Source of the DNA: Anomaloglossus baeobatrachus
Lineage: Eukaryota; Chordata; Amphibia; Anura; Aromobatidae
Direction of reading: 5' to 3'
DNA: 64,000 bases
Assembly (NCBI RefSeq): GCF_048569485.1
Contig: NC_134357.1
Location: 358,936,427-359,000,426, forward strand
Below, piece after piece: positions 1 to 11,955 of the stretch (its first letter is position 1; the number at the start of each line of letters is the position of its first letter). The notes beneath the pieces were generated by a model that saw nothing but the letters and a program-made list of their open reading frames with translations, searched no databases and was not told the DNA's origin. A program made the position numbers and the translations under genes.

Positions 1-337
1 GAATGTAGTCTTGGATTGTGTCAAAATGGCTGCACCCAGTAATCTAAGATTTGAGATTTTACATGTAGCAGAGCCCATACAGCTGCCCCCACTCACACCA
101 GGCTTTCAGTGTACATTTCCATAGACAGAAGCTGCTAACCACAGAAAGGTGGGAGGAGTACGACTACAGCCCACATGCTGCTCAGACCCACTAATGACCA
201 AGCTAAGAGGCTAAAAATAACATTGCAAGTAAATAAAAACAGAGTTTGTGATAAGAGACAGGGCGGAGTTCTCCATTTTAACTCTTACAACATGCTGTCT
301 TCACATTACGTAGCAGAAACCTGGTGACAGAGTCCCT
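1..337. mobile_element. TTAA MITE, cut by window edge
   Basis: The right end reads CTGGTGACAGAGTCCCT followed by TTAA at 338-341. This is the mirror of the AGGGAnTCTGTCACCAG start seen in other copies in this window. The left end lies outside. It is assigned to the Kolobok/T2-like group by its TTAA target and AGGG end. Confidence 0.6.
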
Positions 338-341
338 TTAA

Positions 342-650
342 GAGCAGAGACCAGATCTATTAAAAAAGCTGAGGAACAGACAGGTCTCAAGGTTTAAGAG
401 CCAGCAAGGCAGGAATTAAGGGAGAAAGAGGACTTCCTGCTTTGATAAATGTCAATGACCTGATTGGAAAAAACAGAGGCACTTATAAAAATGGAGCCCA
501 GGGAAACAAACTACCTGAAGAAGTGGGAGGCTGCCTCCAAAGACACAAATTCTTTGATCATTGCAGAACTAGGTGAAGATGGATGGAACAGGGATGCATG
601 GTTAGTAAGGAGCCTGCTAGAGCATCAGAGACAACAGATGTGGGACGCTG
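342..650. other. no recognised feature
   Basis: Purine-rich sequence between a MITE and the miniature DIRS. A short open frame overlaps it but has no recognisable product. Confidence 0.5.
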
Positions 651-1170
651 GGAAACTAAGTTACTTACCGGTAATGGGGTTTTCCAGAGCCACGACAGCG
701 CCACCAGGGCGATAGGTCCGCCCCTCAATTTGGTCAGGAAACCCACTAAAATAAAAGGGCGGCACCTGTCCACCGCATCAGTTAAGTTACAGAGCACAGA
801 GAGGAATACCAGAAAAAGTTAGTCAATCCAACACCAAAAACGCACCCCCTAATTTGGAAAACCATGCGTGAGCAAAAGAGGGAGTGGGAAGCAGTGGCGC
901 TGTCGTGGCTCTGGAAAACCCCATTACCGGTAAGTAACTTTGTTTTCCCTTCACCACAACAGCGCCACCAGAGAGATTTGAAAGAATACTACTAAGGAGG
1001 GACCACGCCTTCACTGTGGCAGCGCCACAGCACTTCTGGGTCTCCCATCCTGGGACAGGAAACCGAACTGATGCGGTGGAGAGGTGCCGCCCTTTTATTT
1101 TAGTGGGTTTCTTGTCCTAATTGAGGGGCGGACCTCTCTCTCTGGTGGCGCTGTCGTGGCGAAGGGAAAA
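651..1170. mobile_element. Miniature non-autonomous DIRS-like element (ITR-ICR-ITR)
   Basis: The left terminal repeat (651 to about 800) is inverted and near identical over roughly 95 bp to the right one (about 1060-1170); compare CGCCCCTCAATT and AAAATAAAAGGGCGGCACCT. At about 890-985 lies a short block that is the reverse complement of the left end (CCATTACCGGTAAGTAACTT) joined to that of the right end (TTTTCCCTTC). This is the hallmark internal complementary region of DIRS elements. No gag, reverse transcriptase or recombinase is present. Only about 90 bp separates the left terminus from the ICR. The family differs from that of elements A-F. Confidence 0.75.
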
Positions 1171-1512
1171 AAAGAACTGAGGGACCCTGAAACGCACCAT
1201 GAAGCAAACAGAACAATGTCAAGGGTGCTTTAGTGCCGACGTCCCTGCTCTGCCTCTCCCCAGCAGACTCACTCACCACCGTGGTGGATTGTGCTCTGCC
1301 TTGCCTCACTGGAGTCCTCCATGTGGGTCTCTCCTGCCTCCGGGAGTGCACTTAGAGTATGCTCATGTGCTTGCTCTCTTAAAGGACCAGCAGACCTATT
1401 TCCAGAAGTGCCTCCCAGCCTGTGGTTGAGGGGCACTAAGTACTTAAGGCATCCTCCACTGGAGAGGTGCCTGAGTAAGATGATCAGCTAATGTCAGTCT
1501 AGCTAGCGGTTA
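1171..1512. other. no recognised feature
   Basis: No gene or repeat was recognised between the miniature DIRS and the next MITE. Confidence 0.4.
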
Positions 1513-1855
1513 GGCTATGTGCCCACGTGTGCGCTCTGCACCGCAGCTAAAAGGTGCGCTTCAGAGCGCAGCTGAACAGCTGCGTTCTGAAGTGCATGGT
1601 GCCTGCAGAGAACGTGCGCTCTGCATGCAGCCTCTCCCTATAGACAGCATACAAACCGCACGGAAGAAGTGACATGTCACTTCTTAGAACGCGCGCTTCA
1701 GGCAGCAGCCGAAGCGCTGCGCTCTAATACGCCACGTGGGCATGGCTCCTGCACAATCTCCATAGATTGTGCAGGGGACGCAGGACGCATGCAGTTACGC
1801 TGCGGTGCAGATCGCAGCGTAACTGCATGTAAACACGCAACGTGGGCACATAGCC
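1513..1855. mobile_element. Harbinger-like MITE, TTA target duplication
   Basis: Perfect inverted ends GGCTATGTGCCCACGT are flanked on each side by TTA (1510-1512 and 1856-1858). The interior is GC-rich and partly palindromic (GCGCTCTGCA motifs). There is no transposase. A 3 bp TTA/TAA duplication is typical of PIF/Harbinger. Confidence 0.7.
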
Positions 1856-1858
1856 TTA

Positions 1859-3174
1859 GGTTCAGTTTGTTCACTGCCTGTTACCCGTACCCATGTGTCC
1901 CATACTTGTATGTATCTGCTCTGCCATCTGTCCCTGTCCTCATCTGCCATCCTGTCTGTACCAGCTGTCCCACCTGCACCTGTCAGCACTAGAGACTCTG
2001 CCTGTACCTGAGCCCACTCCTGCCCTTTGGGTTAGCTGTCACACTCCAGGACACTGCCCCAGGGAGTGGCACCTGCATCTACCCAGCATTCTCTTAATCA
2101 ACCCACTCTCACGTCAGGGACCCATAGAAGAACAGCAGCGTAAAATGGCCATTGTCCTCTGTAGTACCAGCATCTGGTCTCGGATCCGCTCACCTATTAT
2201 GCATTTATAATAAAGTAAGGACTTTTACATAGCAGCGTGTGCCACGATTCTACCTTCTCTTATGATGATCTTCGCTGGACTTTTTCCCTTCTGGTGAGCA
2301 CCACTGTACAGAGCCTTGGTGGTTATTGTCGCTCCTCCTGTCTCCTTCAGTATTTAATTAGGTGACCTAGCGGTGCGGTATCGCAACAGTTTTTTCCTGT
2401 CTTGAAAAGTTTCTTATATTTGCCTGTACTATTGATTTATATGGCAAACTGAGTATGAATTTGAGGAAACAATAAAAGGTACGTATTTCAGAGAATGCTG
2501 CAATCTAACATATAATATCCACAAGTCTATTACTTCATGATGACTTTTTCTGTAACATGTGGTTCACTCCGGGATCGGTGACCGAATCCCCATGCACAAG
2601 CATGGTCTTATACAGAAGACCTAAAACTCTTAGCGTTAGTGTGGAACAATAGTGAGCGGATTAACAAAATATATAATGGAGCGTCTATGTAATTAACAAA
2701 GTAAACAGGATATTAATAAGTATTTGCTCTCTCTCTGTAATTACCTACATACAATCTGCCATCATCCATGCCTGGATTCTCTGCATGGAGTTTTGGAAGT
2801 ACATAACCTATGGACATTATATTATAATTATGGCATAACAGAGAGAAAGGGAATGCATTTCAATATTTTTCATTATTAAAAGCAAAAAGTTGAAACTAGT
2901 TTGTTTTAATTGTATTTTCAGAAGGTGGATTTTTCTTATATTATTTTCCATACATAATTATGGGGGCAGCAAGCTGCACTGCTGCGAAAACCAGAGCCAT
3001 GCTTTATACTACAGTAGACTAGAGATGTCCAATGACTTCTGTGGGTGAGTTATAGGCATGCTCTGAGCGGTGCAGAGGTCAGTCTACAGGAGGAGGTTGT
3101 AAGCGGTGTCCATCGCTTATTTATTGTGCATCCTGTAACAAAAAGTCAAGGCATTATTGAGGAAAGCTACATGT
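1859..3174. other. no recognised feature (1.3 kb)
   Basis: A C/T-rich patch (1870-2060) with many CTGT/CCTG words, then ordinary A/T-rich sequence. No open frame has a recognisable product. Confidence 0.4.
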
Positions 3175-3178
3175 TTAA

Positions 3179-3434
3179 CACTAGAATTCCCAGAAATTTT
3201 GAGCTCCCCCCTGAAGTCCCGAAAGAGGGTCAAATGAACTGAATAGAACTAACTAGAAACTAAATGGCTAAACTCAATGGAAAACAACAACCTCCTGTGG
3301 GGCGACAGTAATGGCCTTATTACAGAACAAAAGACTTATTATAGGATGTTAGCTAAAATCCTTCAGGTCATTCGACCCGTCTCTGGGTTCTAAAGGTAGA
3401 AATGTTAAATGACCCCTCTCTGGGACTTCTAGTG
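3179..3434. mobile_element. Short TTAA MITE, 'CACTAGAA' ends
   Basis: The ends CACTAGAATTCCCAGA and TCTGGGACTTCTAGTG are near-perfect inverted repeats flanked by TTAA at 3175-3178 and 3435-3438. It is 256 bp and non-coding. The TTAA target fits piggyBac or Kolobok. Confidence 0.65.
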
Positions 3435-3438
3435 TTAA

Positions 3439-5371
3439 AACATCTTGTTTTATTCAATATTGAATATGAACATCTTGAATAAAAGAAGCTGCCAGCAGCA
3501 TATTTTGATGATTTCAATGTCCAAGTGCATGCAGTGTGGCAGAACACTCCTCAGACCATTAATTACCTCTTTGATAGCAGCCAAGGGGTGTAAGTGCTAG
3601 TATTTCTGTATGTGGTGCTCATACTCTATACTAATATATTGATGTTTGTTTGCGCATCATTAACATGTGTAAATCATGTGATTTTAATAGCTCCACAACT
3701 TTTCCCACTCAGTGCTGCAATTTCAATATTACCTTTCATTACAATCCAGTATGACAATGAGCTGAGACGTGATCCATAAAAAACAGGGAGCATTCTAGAC
3801 TACGATAGATGTCAGAAATAAGGGAATGTAAGAGGCAAAATCCTCAATGTGTACCAGAAACCTGGTGTAAACTGGTTTGAAGTGTTGTGAAATTTTTGCA
3901 CAACTCGCAAAAATTATTATTTCAGCTCTGCCAATGTTTTTCAAAAGCAGGCGAAACAGAAATCCTTCATAATTTCTGCCACAGGAGTGGCAAAGTCAGA
4001 TGGAAGACTACTTCACGCCAATTAACATACTGAAAGATTTACCAAATTAAACGGCACACATACAAGAAACTACAGCATAGGCTGCCAATAGGCAACGTGG
4101 TGTGCTGTTATCCAGAATTACTTTTTCCAGTTCATCAAGTCTAATAGTGGAAGCCTGGAGGTTCATGGTTGAAGCATCTGCCCTTTAGGTTTCTACATTT
4201 CCGATAAAGCTGTCAGACCTGCGGCTCCCATTCTCTAAATCGGCAGGGCTCTCATGAAGGACTCACTTCACACTTTTGCAAGTATTCTTGTTTTTCAACA
4301 TGACTTCGGCAGGACTAGTTTGGATAGTAAGGTGCTGTGAACTGCCATGTGATTGGCAGTAAATGCATAATCAGTTTTTGCTATTGTCCACCTTCTTGGG
4401 TTGCTCCAGGACGTCCCATTGTTCTGTAATAACCAACATTAATAACGAGAATAATGATTTTTGTACCTACTGTGGAATCGCTCTCTCGTTGAATACATTG
4501 GAGGACATATATGCCACCCTATTCTGGCGTGCTACCTTACCAGGGTCAGAAATGGGGTCAAAATTTTTATGTATTTGCTAGGTTGCACTTCGGCATGACA
4601 TTCCTGCTGTGTTTTTCCCCACTTATGACCTATTCCTGCTCTCGTGTCTATGTAGCACAGCATTAGAAGCAGCGGCATGAAGGAAATTTTAAAGTAGTAC
4701 TAAGCAGTGTAGCTGTGCATCCAGAACTGGAGATAAGCACTTACTACCTGCCGGTCACCATAGTCGGCTGTAATGTGATACCTCAGTGAGCTCGAAGTCC
4801 GTCTTGCTTTGTCCCAGATGGATTTTAGCTTGTTTTTTTCCTGTGTATATGTTGAGCTCAGGAGGCAGAGAAAAAGTAAAGGCTCATAATTGGAGAAAAA
4901 CATATTTCTCTGATATTTCCTATATTCATTTGTACTATTGAGCTATACAAAATTAGTTTAAACGATAGTGACCATTTAAGACGCAATGGATCTACAGCTT
5001 GAAGAACATAACCAGAAGAAAAACACATACATGTAAGAACACAAATATAATGTTATTGTTCTGTGAATGTTATAATAACTTTAATGTACTTTTGCATTTT
5101 ACAGAAGTCTGGTTAAAAATGCATTTTCTTCCATTTATCCTCAACACAGCTGGTAAAACATTTTCTGCAAGTGATGCCATTATCAAATGAGCAGCTTCAC
5201 TGTCGAATTTTTGCAATTCTTTGCGCAAGAACAGAAAAAATTAAGCCAATATTCTCTTGCCCAGTCTCACATCATTCTTTACAATATAAAGGGTTACCAC
5301 TCCCTGACTGTCAGGTTGTGCCCTGGATCCATAAACAGCACTTGTAAAATCCAACCGGGTGGACAGGCAGG
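3439..5371. other. EIF2S2 3' flank, including the 3' UTR
   Basis: Low-repeat sequence directly after the EIF2S2 stop on the minus strand. The proximal few hundred bases should be 3' UTR. No second gene was recognised. Confidence 0.45.
5080..5085 (-). promoter_or_regulatory. possible poly(A) signal ATTAAA for EIF2S2
   Basis: ATTAAA on the minus strand lies about 290 bp past the stop codon, a plausible distance for a short 3' UTR. An AATAAA on the same strand at 3449-3454 is an alternative, 1.9 kb past the stop. Sequence alone cannot choose between them. Confidence 0.25.
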
Positions 5372-5547
5372 CTAGTTGGCTTTGGCGCGGAGCTGTGCTC
5401 TCTTGCCCGTGACAGCCTGGAATCCAGTTTTAATGCTAGCCACAGAACAGCGAGAATGGCAGGTTTCACACTGCAGGAAATATAGCCTGGTGTCCTTCTG
5501 CAGGATAGTGTCCGGCGACCGGCAGGTGTGACAAGTCACATACTCCT
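5372..5547 (-). CDS. EIF2S2: EIF2S2 exon 9 (C-terminal zinc ribbon and stop)
   Basis: This exon encodes residues 276-333, starting with the end of Lys276 and [20 protein letters not shown], and ending [10 protein letters not shown] with a TAG stop at 5372-5374. The acceptor is TCTAACAG. The four zinc ligands are C281, C284, C302 and C305 in a CxxC-x17-CxxC ribbon, which in eIF2-beta contributes to mRNA and start-codon recognition. The residues match those of other vertebrates closely. Confidence 0.97.
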
Positions 5548-5718
5548 CTGTTAGACGGGAAACAAAAACAAAACACTCGTTAAAGAATTCATATTTAAAG
5601 GATTCCTTCACAACTCAAAAGTGCAAATTGCTGTTCTGTAGTTTATAAAATAGGTCACAAAATTAAGAAAATAGAAAGACAACAGAAAGGACACTTCACT
5701 CTGTGCTTTAAACCCTTA

Positions 5719-6366
5719 GGCTATGTGCCCACGCTGCGGAAAATGCGCGGATTTTGCCGCGGATTCCTCGCGGAAAAGCCGCGGATTTTCCAGAAATCTG
5801 CAGCACAGCTACTCCCCAGCCATTTCTATGTGTGGAAATCGTGCGGATTTTCGTGCAGAAAAATCTGCAGCATGTCAATTATTGTTGCGGATTTCTCCGC
5901 AGGGTCCCATATACTTACCTGCCTTGATAGACACCCGTGTCACTTTCTCCGTCCGGTGTAGCGGCAGCAGCGCGGTGGATCCAGCCAGGTACAGGAAGGA
6001 AGAGGTGGGCGGGGCCTGCACGAGCTCCGGTCATGTGACAGCCGGAGCTAGTTCAGGCCCGCCCACCTCCAGCACAGTGAACCAGACGCTGCCTGACAGT
6101 GACCCAGCCGCCGGAAAGCGAGGTGCTGCATGATGGAGGTAAGTATGAGCACCCTGATCACTGCAGCACTTGTTCTGCATTGAGGATGCAGTGCCGAAGC
6201 CATGGTACTGTATCCTGAATGCAGAATGCCCGCATCATATCTGCACGACATTCCGCTGTATATCTGCAGCATTGAAACAGAGAAAGTTCTGTTGCGGATT
6301 TCTGGGAGCACCTCCGGAATGTCGTGCGGATATATCCGCAGGACAATGTCCCCGTGGGCACATAGG
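5719..6366. mobile_element. Harbinger-like MITE, worn right end
   Basis: The left end GGCTATGTGCCCACG follows TTA (5716-5718). The right end CGTGGGCACATAG is its inverse, but the final bases and the TTA copy are lost. The interior has many short GCGGATTT/AAATCCGC palindromes. The left terminus matches the element at 1513-1855, so they share a family. Confidence 0.6.
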
Positions 6367-6379
6367 AAAATCACTCAGG

Positions 6380-7140
6380 GTTGAAGGCTATTTTTTGCTC
6401 TCCTTCTTCCAAGAGACGTAACTTTTATATTTTTCCGTCAATCGTGCCATATGATGAGGGCTTGTTTTTTTGCGGGACGAGTTGTACTTTTGAATGAAAC
6501 CATTAGCTTGCCCATATAGTGTACTTGGAAAATGGAAAAAAATTCCAAGAGCAGTGAAATTGCAAAACAAAAAGTGCAATTTCACGATTGTTTTGGGGGT
6601 ATTTCATTCACCTGTGCTCACTATATGGTAGGTAAGCCTGACAAGTCAGTATGATGCCTCACGCCAGTACGAGTTCATAGACACCAAACATGTATAGGTT
6701 TACTTTTATCTAGGTGACGGAAAAAAATTCAGACGTTCGTACAAAAAAAAAAAAAACAAAAAAAACCAGTTGCGCTTTTGGCACCATATTCCACAACCCG
6801 TAGCGTTCTCATTTTTCGGATCTGGAGCTCAGTGATTGCTTATTTTTTGCGTCTTGAGCTGACGTTAATGATATTATTACATTTTAATGCAATGTTGTGG
6901 CAATCAAAAAAAGCACGATTCCCATCGTGGCCATTTAAACCGCATTTTGACAGCGCAATCTAAGTGGAAAGCAGGCGTGGGTGGATTGTGTATCCACCTG
7001 TGCCTGTTAGCCCACAAGTCTGCTGATCAAATCACCAGTCATGTGCGGGGATCACCGCAGCAGTTGGCGGTGATTACCCCTTCATGATTACCGCGACACA
7101 ACCAATGACATGCCAATACGTCATTGGTCGTGAAACGGTT
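6380..7140. repeat. A/T-rich interspersed repeat, 3' part
   Basis: It contains GGGCTTGTTTTTTTGCGGGA and ACACCAAACATGTATAGGTT, words recalled from amphibian interspersed repeats, and ends in CGTCATTGGTCGTGAAACGG. It is related to the tail of the longer copy that ends near 22399. There is no intact protein and the superfamily is not assigned. Confidence 0.5.
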
Positions 7141-9197
7141 AAACAATGGGATGCACAATAATCTGCACCACGCTATCAGACGAGTGAACAAGGATGCAGT
7201 TACTTTAGCAAAATGGCTAAGGAGGAAAAGGGGAGAAAAAAAGAAAGGCGGCAAGGGGTTTAAGGGGGGAAAAAGCAGGTGGGGTATGTATATTTACATT
7301 TTCTCCTCAAAATGACTACACACCTGCCCATAGGTTGTATCTGGAACCGCAGCTCAGATCTATAGGCTACAATAACACCCTACAACAACATGTGGACAGG
7401 TTCAACAACATTTAAAAAAAAAAATAAAAAAAACAAACATACTTGTCTAATCGTGGTCAAACAACTTCAAGTCTACGGGAGTCGGGCTGCTTTCGGACAT
7501 CAGTGAAACAAGGACCACCCTCAGAACATCGCCACGAAAACTGGATCTCCTGACCTGAGCCAACTGCGACATTTATGCCTATGAGGCAGTGAGCTCAGGT
7601 CAGGAGACCCCATGGGCAGGGCGGTTATTTCGATCTGAGCATTGGCCAGGTGTGTGAAGCATATAGGTGAGATTTTAACACCTTCACCCCAAACCTGTTT
7701 TCACTTTCCTGACCAGGCCATATCTTAGGATTCTGACCAGTGTCACCGACTCTGGAACGCTTCAACGGATCCCAGTGATTCTGAGTGTTTTTCGTGACAT
7801 ATTCTATTTCAGGATAGTGGTAAATTTAGGATGATATTTTTTGCATTTATTTGTGAAAACACAGGAAATTTGGCAAAAATTTAAATTGTTATACCCTTAA
7901 ACCAGAGATATGTCACACAAAATAGTTAATAACTAACATTTCCCACATGTCTACTTTACATCAGCGCAATTTTTTAAGCATTTTTTTTTTTGTTAGGAAG
8001 TTACAAGAGTTCAAAGTTCATCAGCAATTTCTCATTTTGCCAACAAAATTTACAAAGCCATTTTGTTTTTTAGGGACCACATCATATTTGAAGTGACTTT
8101 AAGAGGCCTAGGTGACAGAAAATACCCAAAAGTGACACTATTCTGAAAACTGTACCCCTGCTCAAAACCACATCCAAGAAGTTTATTAACCCTTTGGGTG
8201 CTTTACAGGATCTAAAACGCAATGTGGAAGGAAAATATGAAAATTTTTACTTTTCTCCACAAAAATGTTACTTCAGCCCCAAATTTTGCATTTTAACAAG
8301 GGTATCAGGAGAAAACACCATACAATTTGTTGTACAGTTTCTTTTAAGTACAGAGATACGCCATAAGTGGAAGGAGCACCATTTGACTTTTAGAACGGAA
8401 AATCGTCTGGTCTGGAATCGATAGCGTACGCTATGTCACATTTGGCGAGCCCCTCACGTACTCCCCCTGGAGCTACGTTACAAGTGACCCTGTTTTCGAA
8501 ACTGAACGCCTCAAGAAATTTATCTAGATGTTTGGTGAGCACTTTTAAAAAAAAAAAAATAGGTAAGTCACAATTTTATAACAATGAGCCATAGAAAAAA
8601 AAAATTTCAACCACAAATATGTTGCTTCAACTCAAATTGTTCATATTTGCTAGGATAATAGGAGATAATGGACTGTACGATTTCTCCTGAGTATACCAGT
8701 ACCCATATGTGGTCAAAAAAGAGAATTCTGTTTTCTTACCGTAAATTCTTTTTCTTATAGTTCCGTAATGGGAGACCCAAACCCAGACCATGGGTGTATA
8801 GCTTCTGCCTCCGGAGGACACACAAAGTACTACACAAAAAAAGTGTAGCTCCTCCCTCCGAGCATATACACCCCCTGGATAACCAAATATAGCCAGTTTA
8901 GTGCAAAAGCTGAAGGAGAGTAGCCACCCACAAGTAGAGATAGAGCAAGAAGCGGAACAACCGGAGCCTCTGTCTACAACAACAGCCGGTGATAACACGC
9001 GGAACAAGAAACTGCCAACAGGCAACAGGGAGGGTGCTGGGTCTCCCATTACGGAACTATAAGAAAAAGAATTTACGGTAAGTAAACAAAATTCTCTTTT
9101 TCTTCATCGTTCCTATGGGAGACCCAGACCATGGGACGTCTCAAAGCAGTCCATGGGTGGGAATAAACAGAAAACTGAGAAGTAGGCGAACCTAACT

Positions 9198-10225
9198 TCA
9201 CAAATGGGCGACAGCCGCCTGAAGGATGCGTCTGCCCAAGCTTGCATCTGCCGAAGCATGAGCATGCACTTGGTAGTGCTTCGAAAAGGTATGCAGACTA
9301 GTCCAAGTGGCAGCCTGACAGACCTGCTGAGCCGTAGCCTGGTGCCTGAAAGCCCAAGAGGCACCGACAGCTCTGGTCGAGTGTGCCTTGATCCCCGGCG
9401 GGGGAGGCACTTGAGTACACTGGTAGGCATCAGAAATGGCCGACCTAGTCCAACGAGCTAGGGTCGGCTTAGAAGCAGAGAGGCCCTTACGCCGACCTGT
9501 GGTCAGCACAAAAAGAGAGGTGCACCGCCTAAGAACAGCGGTGCGAGACACATAGATCCGGAGCGCCCGCACCAGATCCAGAGTATGCAACGCTTTTTCA
9601 AAGCGATGAACAGAAGCCGGACAAAAGGCAGGCAGGGAAATGTCCTGGTTAAGGTGGAAAGGAGAAACCACCTTAGGGAGAAAGTCCGGAGTGGGACGGA
9701 GAACCACCTTGTCTTGATCAAAAACCAAAAAAGGTGACTCCGAAGAGAGCGCAGCCAAATCAGAGACTCTCCTGAGGGAGTTATGGCCACTAGAAAGACC
9801 ACTTTCTGTGAAAGACGAGACAAAGAAACCTCCCTAAGAGGCTCAAAGGGGGGTTTCTGGAAAGCCGTGAGGACCAGATTAAGGTCCCAGGGATCCAAAG
9901 GCCGCCGGTAAGGCGGAATGATGTGGGATGCGCCCTGCATGAAGGAGCGCACCTGAGCCAGCCGGGCGATACGCCGCTGGAAAAACACTGACACAGCCGA
10001 GACCTGTCCCTTGAGGGATAGTCCTAGCTGCAGACTGGACTGTAGAAAGGACAGGAGGGTCGGCAAGGAAAAAGGCCAAGAAGCATGGCCGGAAGAGCGA
10101 CACCAGGACAGGAAAATTCTCCATGTCCTGTGATAGATCTTGGCCAAGGAATAGTTCCGAGCCCGAGTCATAGTGGACATGACTTCAGGAGGGATACCAG
10201 AAGTCGTCAAGATCCAGGACTCAAG
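9198..10225 (-). pseudogene. DIRS A tyrosine recombinase region (fossil)
   Basis: Integrase of the phage-recombinase type used by DIRS elements to insert circular DNA. The HSTR box and the KHYQVHAH segment with the catalytic tyrosine are visible near the C-terminal end. Broken. Confidence 0.8.
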
Positions 10226-11930
10226 ATGAGAGAGGTCTGGACGGTCCGGGAGATGCCACGGCACCTCTACAGACAGATGGAGCAGGTCTGGGTACCAAGC
10301 TCGCCTGGGCCAGTCTGGAGCAATGAGAATGACCTGACGGCCCTCCATTCTGATCTTGCGCAGGACTCTGGGCAAGAACTAGAGGGGGAAACACGTAAGA
10401 CAGACGAAACTGGGACCAATCTTGAACCAGCGCGTCCGCTGCAAAGGCCTGAGGATCGTGGGAGCGAAGATCCACTTCCGGAGTGCCCCACTTGCGGCAG
10501 ATTGACCGAAACACTGCCGGATGCAGAGCCCACTCCACGCCTGGGATGTGGACTGTGGATATGGTGGACTTGGAGTCCTCCGTCCAGTGAAGGATGCGTT
10601 GAACCTCCAACATTGCCAGGCGGCTGAGTGTCCCGCCCTGGTGGTTGATGTAGGCAACCGCTGTCGCGTTGTCTGACTGGACTCGAATGTGCTTGCCTGC
10701 CAACAGGTGGTGAAAGGCTAAGAGAGCTAGAAGCACAGCTCTGATTTCCAGCACATTGATCGAGAGGGCTGATTCGGACGGAGTCCAAGTGCCCTGCGCT
10801 CTGTGGTGGAGATATACTGCTCCGCAGCCGGATAGACTGGCATCCGTGGTGAGGATCACCCAGGACGCGGCCAGGAAGGAGCGTCCCTGAAGAGAGAGGG
10901 GCCGAAGCCACCACTGAAGGGAGCCCCTGGTCTGTGGCGACAGAGCCACTAATCTGTGCAAGGAGGAAGTCCGCTTGTCCCAACAGCGGAGAATGTCCAG
11001 CTGCAGAGGACGCAGATGGAACTGGGCAAAGGGAACCGCTTCCATTGACGCCACCATCTGACCCAGCACCTGAATGAGGTGCCTGATGGAATGACGGCGG
11101 GGCCTCAACAGAGAGCGCACCGCCAGATGGAGGGACTGCTGTTTGACTAAGGGCAGCTTCACAAGTGCCGGCAGAGTCTCGAATTGCATCCCTAGGTACG
11201 TAAGTTTTTGGGTAGGGGTCAGAGTGGACTTGGGCAGAATGACAAGCCACCCGAATTGGACTAGAGTGGCGAGAGTGAGCGAGACACTCCGCTGACAGTC
11301 TGCACTGGATGAAGCCTTGACTAGAAGGCCGTCCAGGAAAAGGGATCACTGCCAACCCCTGTAGGTGCAGAACCACAACCACTGCTGCCATGACCTTGGT
11401 GAATACTCGAGGGGCCGTGGCTAACCCGAAGGAAAGAGCCACGAATTGGAAATGTTCCTCTCCGATTGCAAAACGTAGCCAACGCTGGTGTGAAACTGCA
11501 ATTGGCACATGCAGATAGGCATCTCTGATGTCGATGGATGCTAGGAAATCTCCTTGGGTCATTGAGGCAATGACTGATCGCAGAGACTCCTGCGAAAATG
11601 CCGCACCTGAACATGCTTGTTGAGAAGCTTGAGATCCAGGATGGGCCGGAAGGAACCGTCCTTTTCGGGGACTAGGAAGAGATTTGAGTAGAAACCTCTG
11701 AACCGTTCCCAGGCGGGAACCGGTACAATTACTCCGTTGGCCTACAAGGATGCCACGGCCTGTGAGAAGGTGGCGGCCTTGGAGCAGGGGGGAGTTGACA
11801 GAAAAAAATCTGTTTGGCAGGCTGGATAGAATTCTATCCTGTAGCCGTGGGAGATGATATCCCGCACCCACTGATCGGAGACGTGTTGAAACCACACGTC
11901 ACCAAAGTGGGAGAGCCTGCCACCGATCAA
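10225..11930 (-). pseudogene. DIRS A reverse transcriptase-RNase H region (fossil)
   Basis: DIRS-type reverse transcriptase blocks (SIDIRDAYLHVPIA, FGLATAPRVFTK) are followed by RNase H (TTDASLSGCGAVYLHH, QSDNATAVAYINHQGG). Broken, with several interruptions. Confidence 0.82.
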
Positions 11931-11955
11931 GGACGTTGCTGGCGGGGCCAGATAG

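Noticed and set aside
2560-2640. Short stretch resembling a small structured RNA
   Set aside because: No tRNA cloverleaf, snRNA or other family could be recognised.
5723-6133. A 136-codon plus-strand open frame
   Set aside because: It lies inside a Harbinger-like MITE with short GC palindromes; no domain is recognisable.
8627-9049. A 140-codon open frame on the minus strand across the DIRS A terminus
   Set aside because: It lies in the inverted terminal repeat and ICR, with similar frames in B, C and D. The codons follow the repeat's palindromes and there is no protein resemblance.
10085-10627. Long plus-strand open frames opposite the DIRS coding regions (also at 16983-17507 and 27860-28228)
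   Set aside because: They are antisense shadows of the reverse transcriptase-RNase H regions; the minus-strand frames carry the known motifs.
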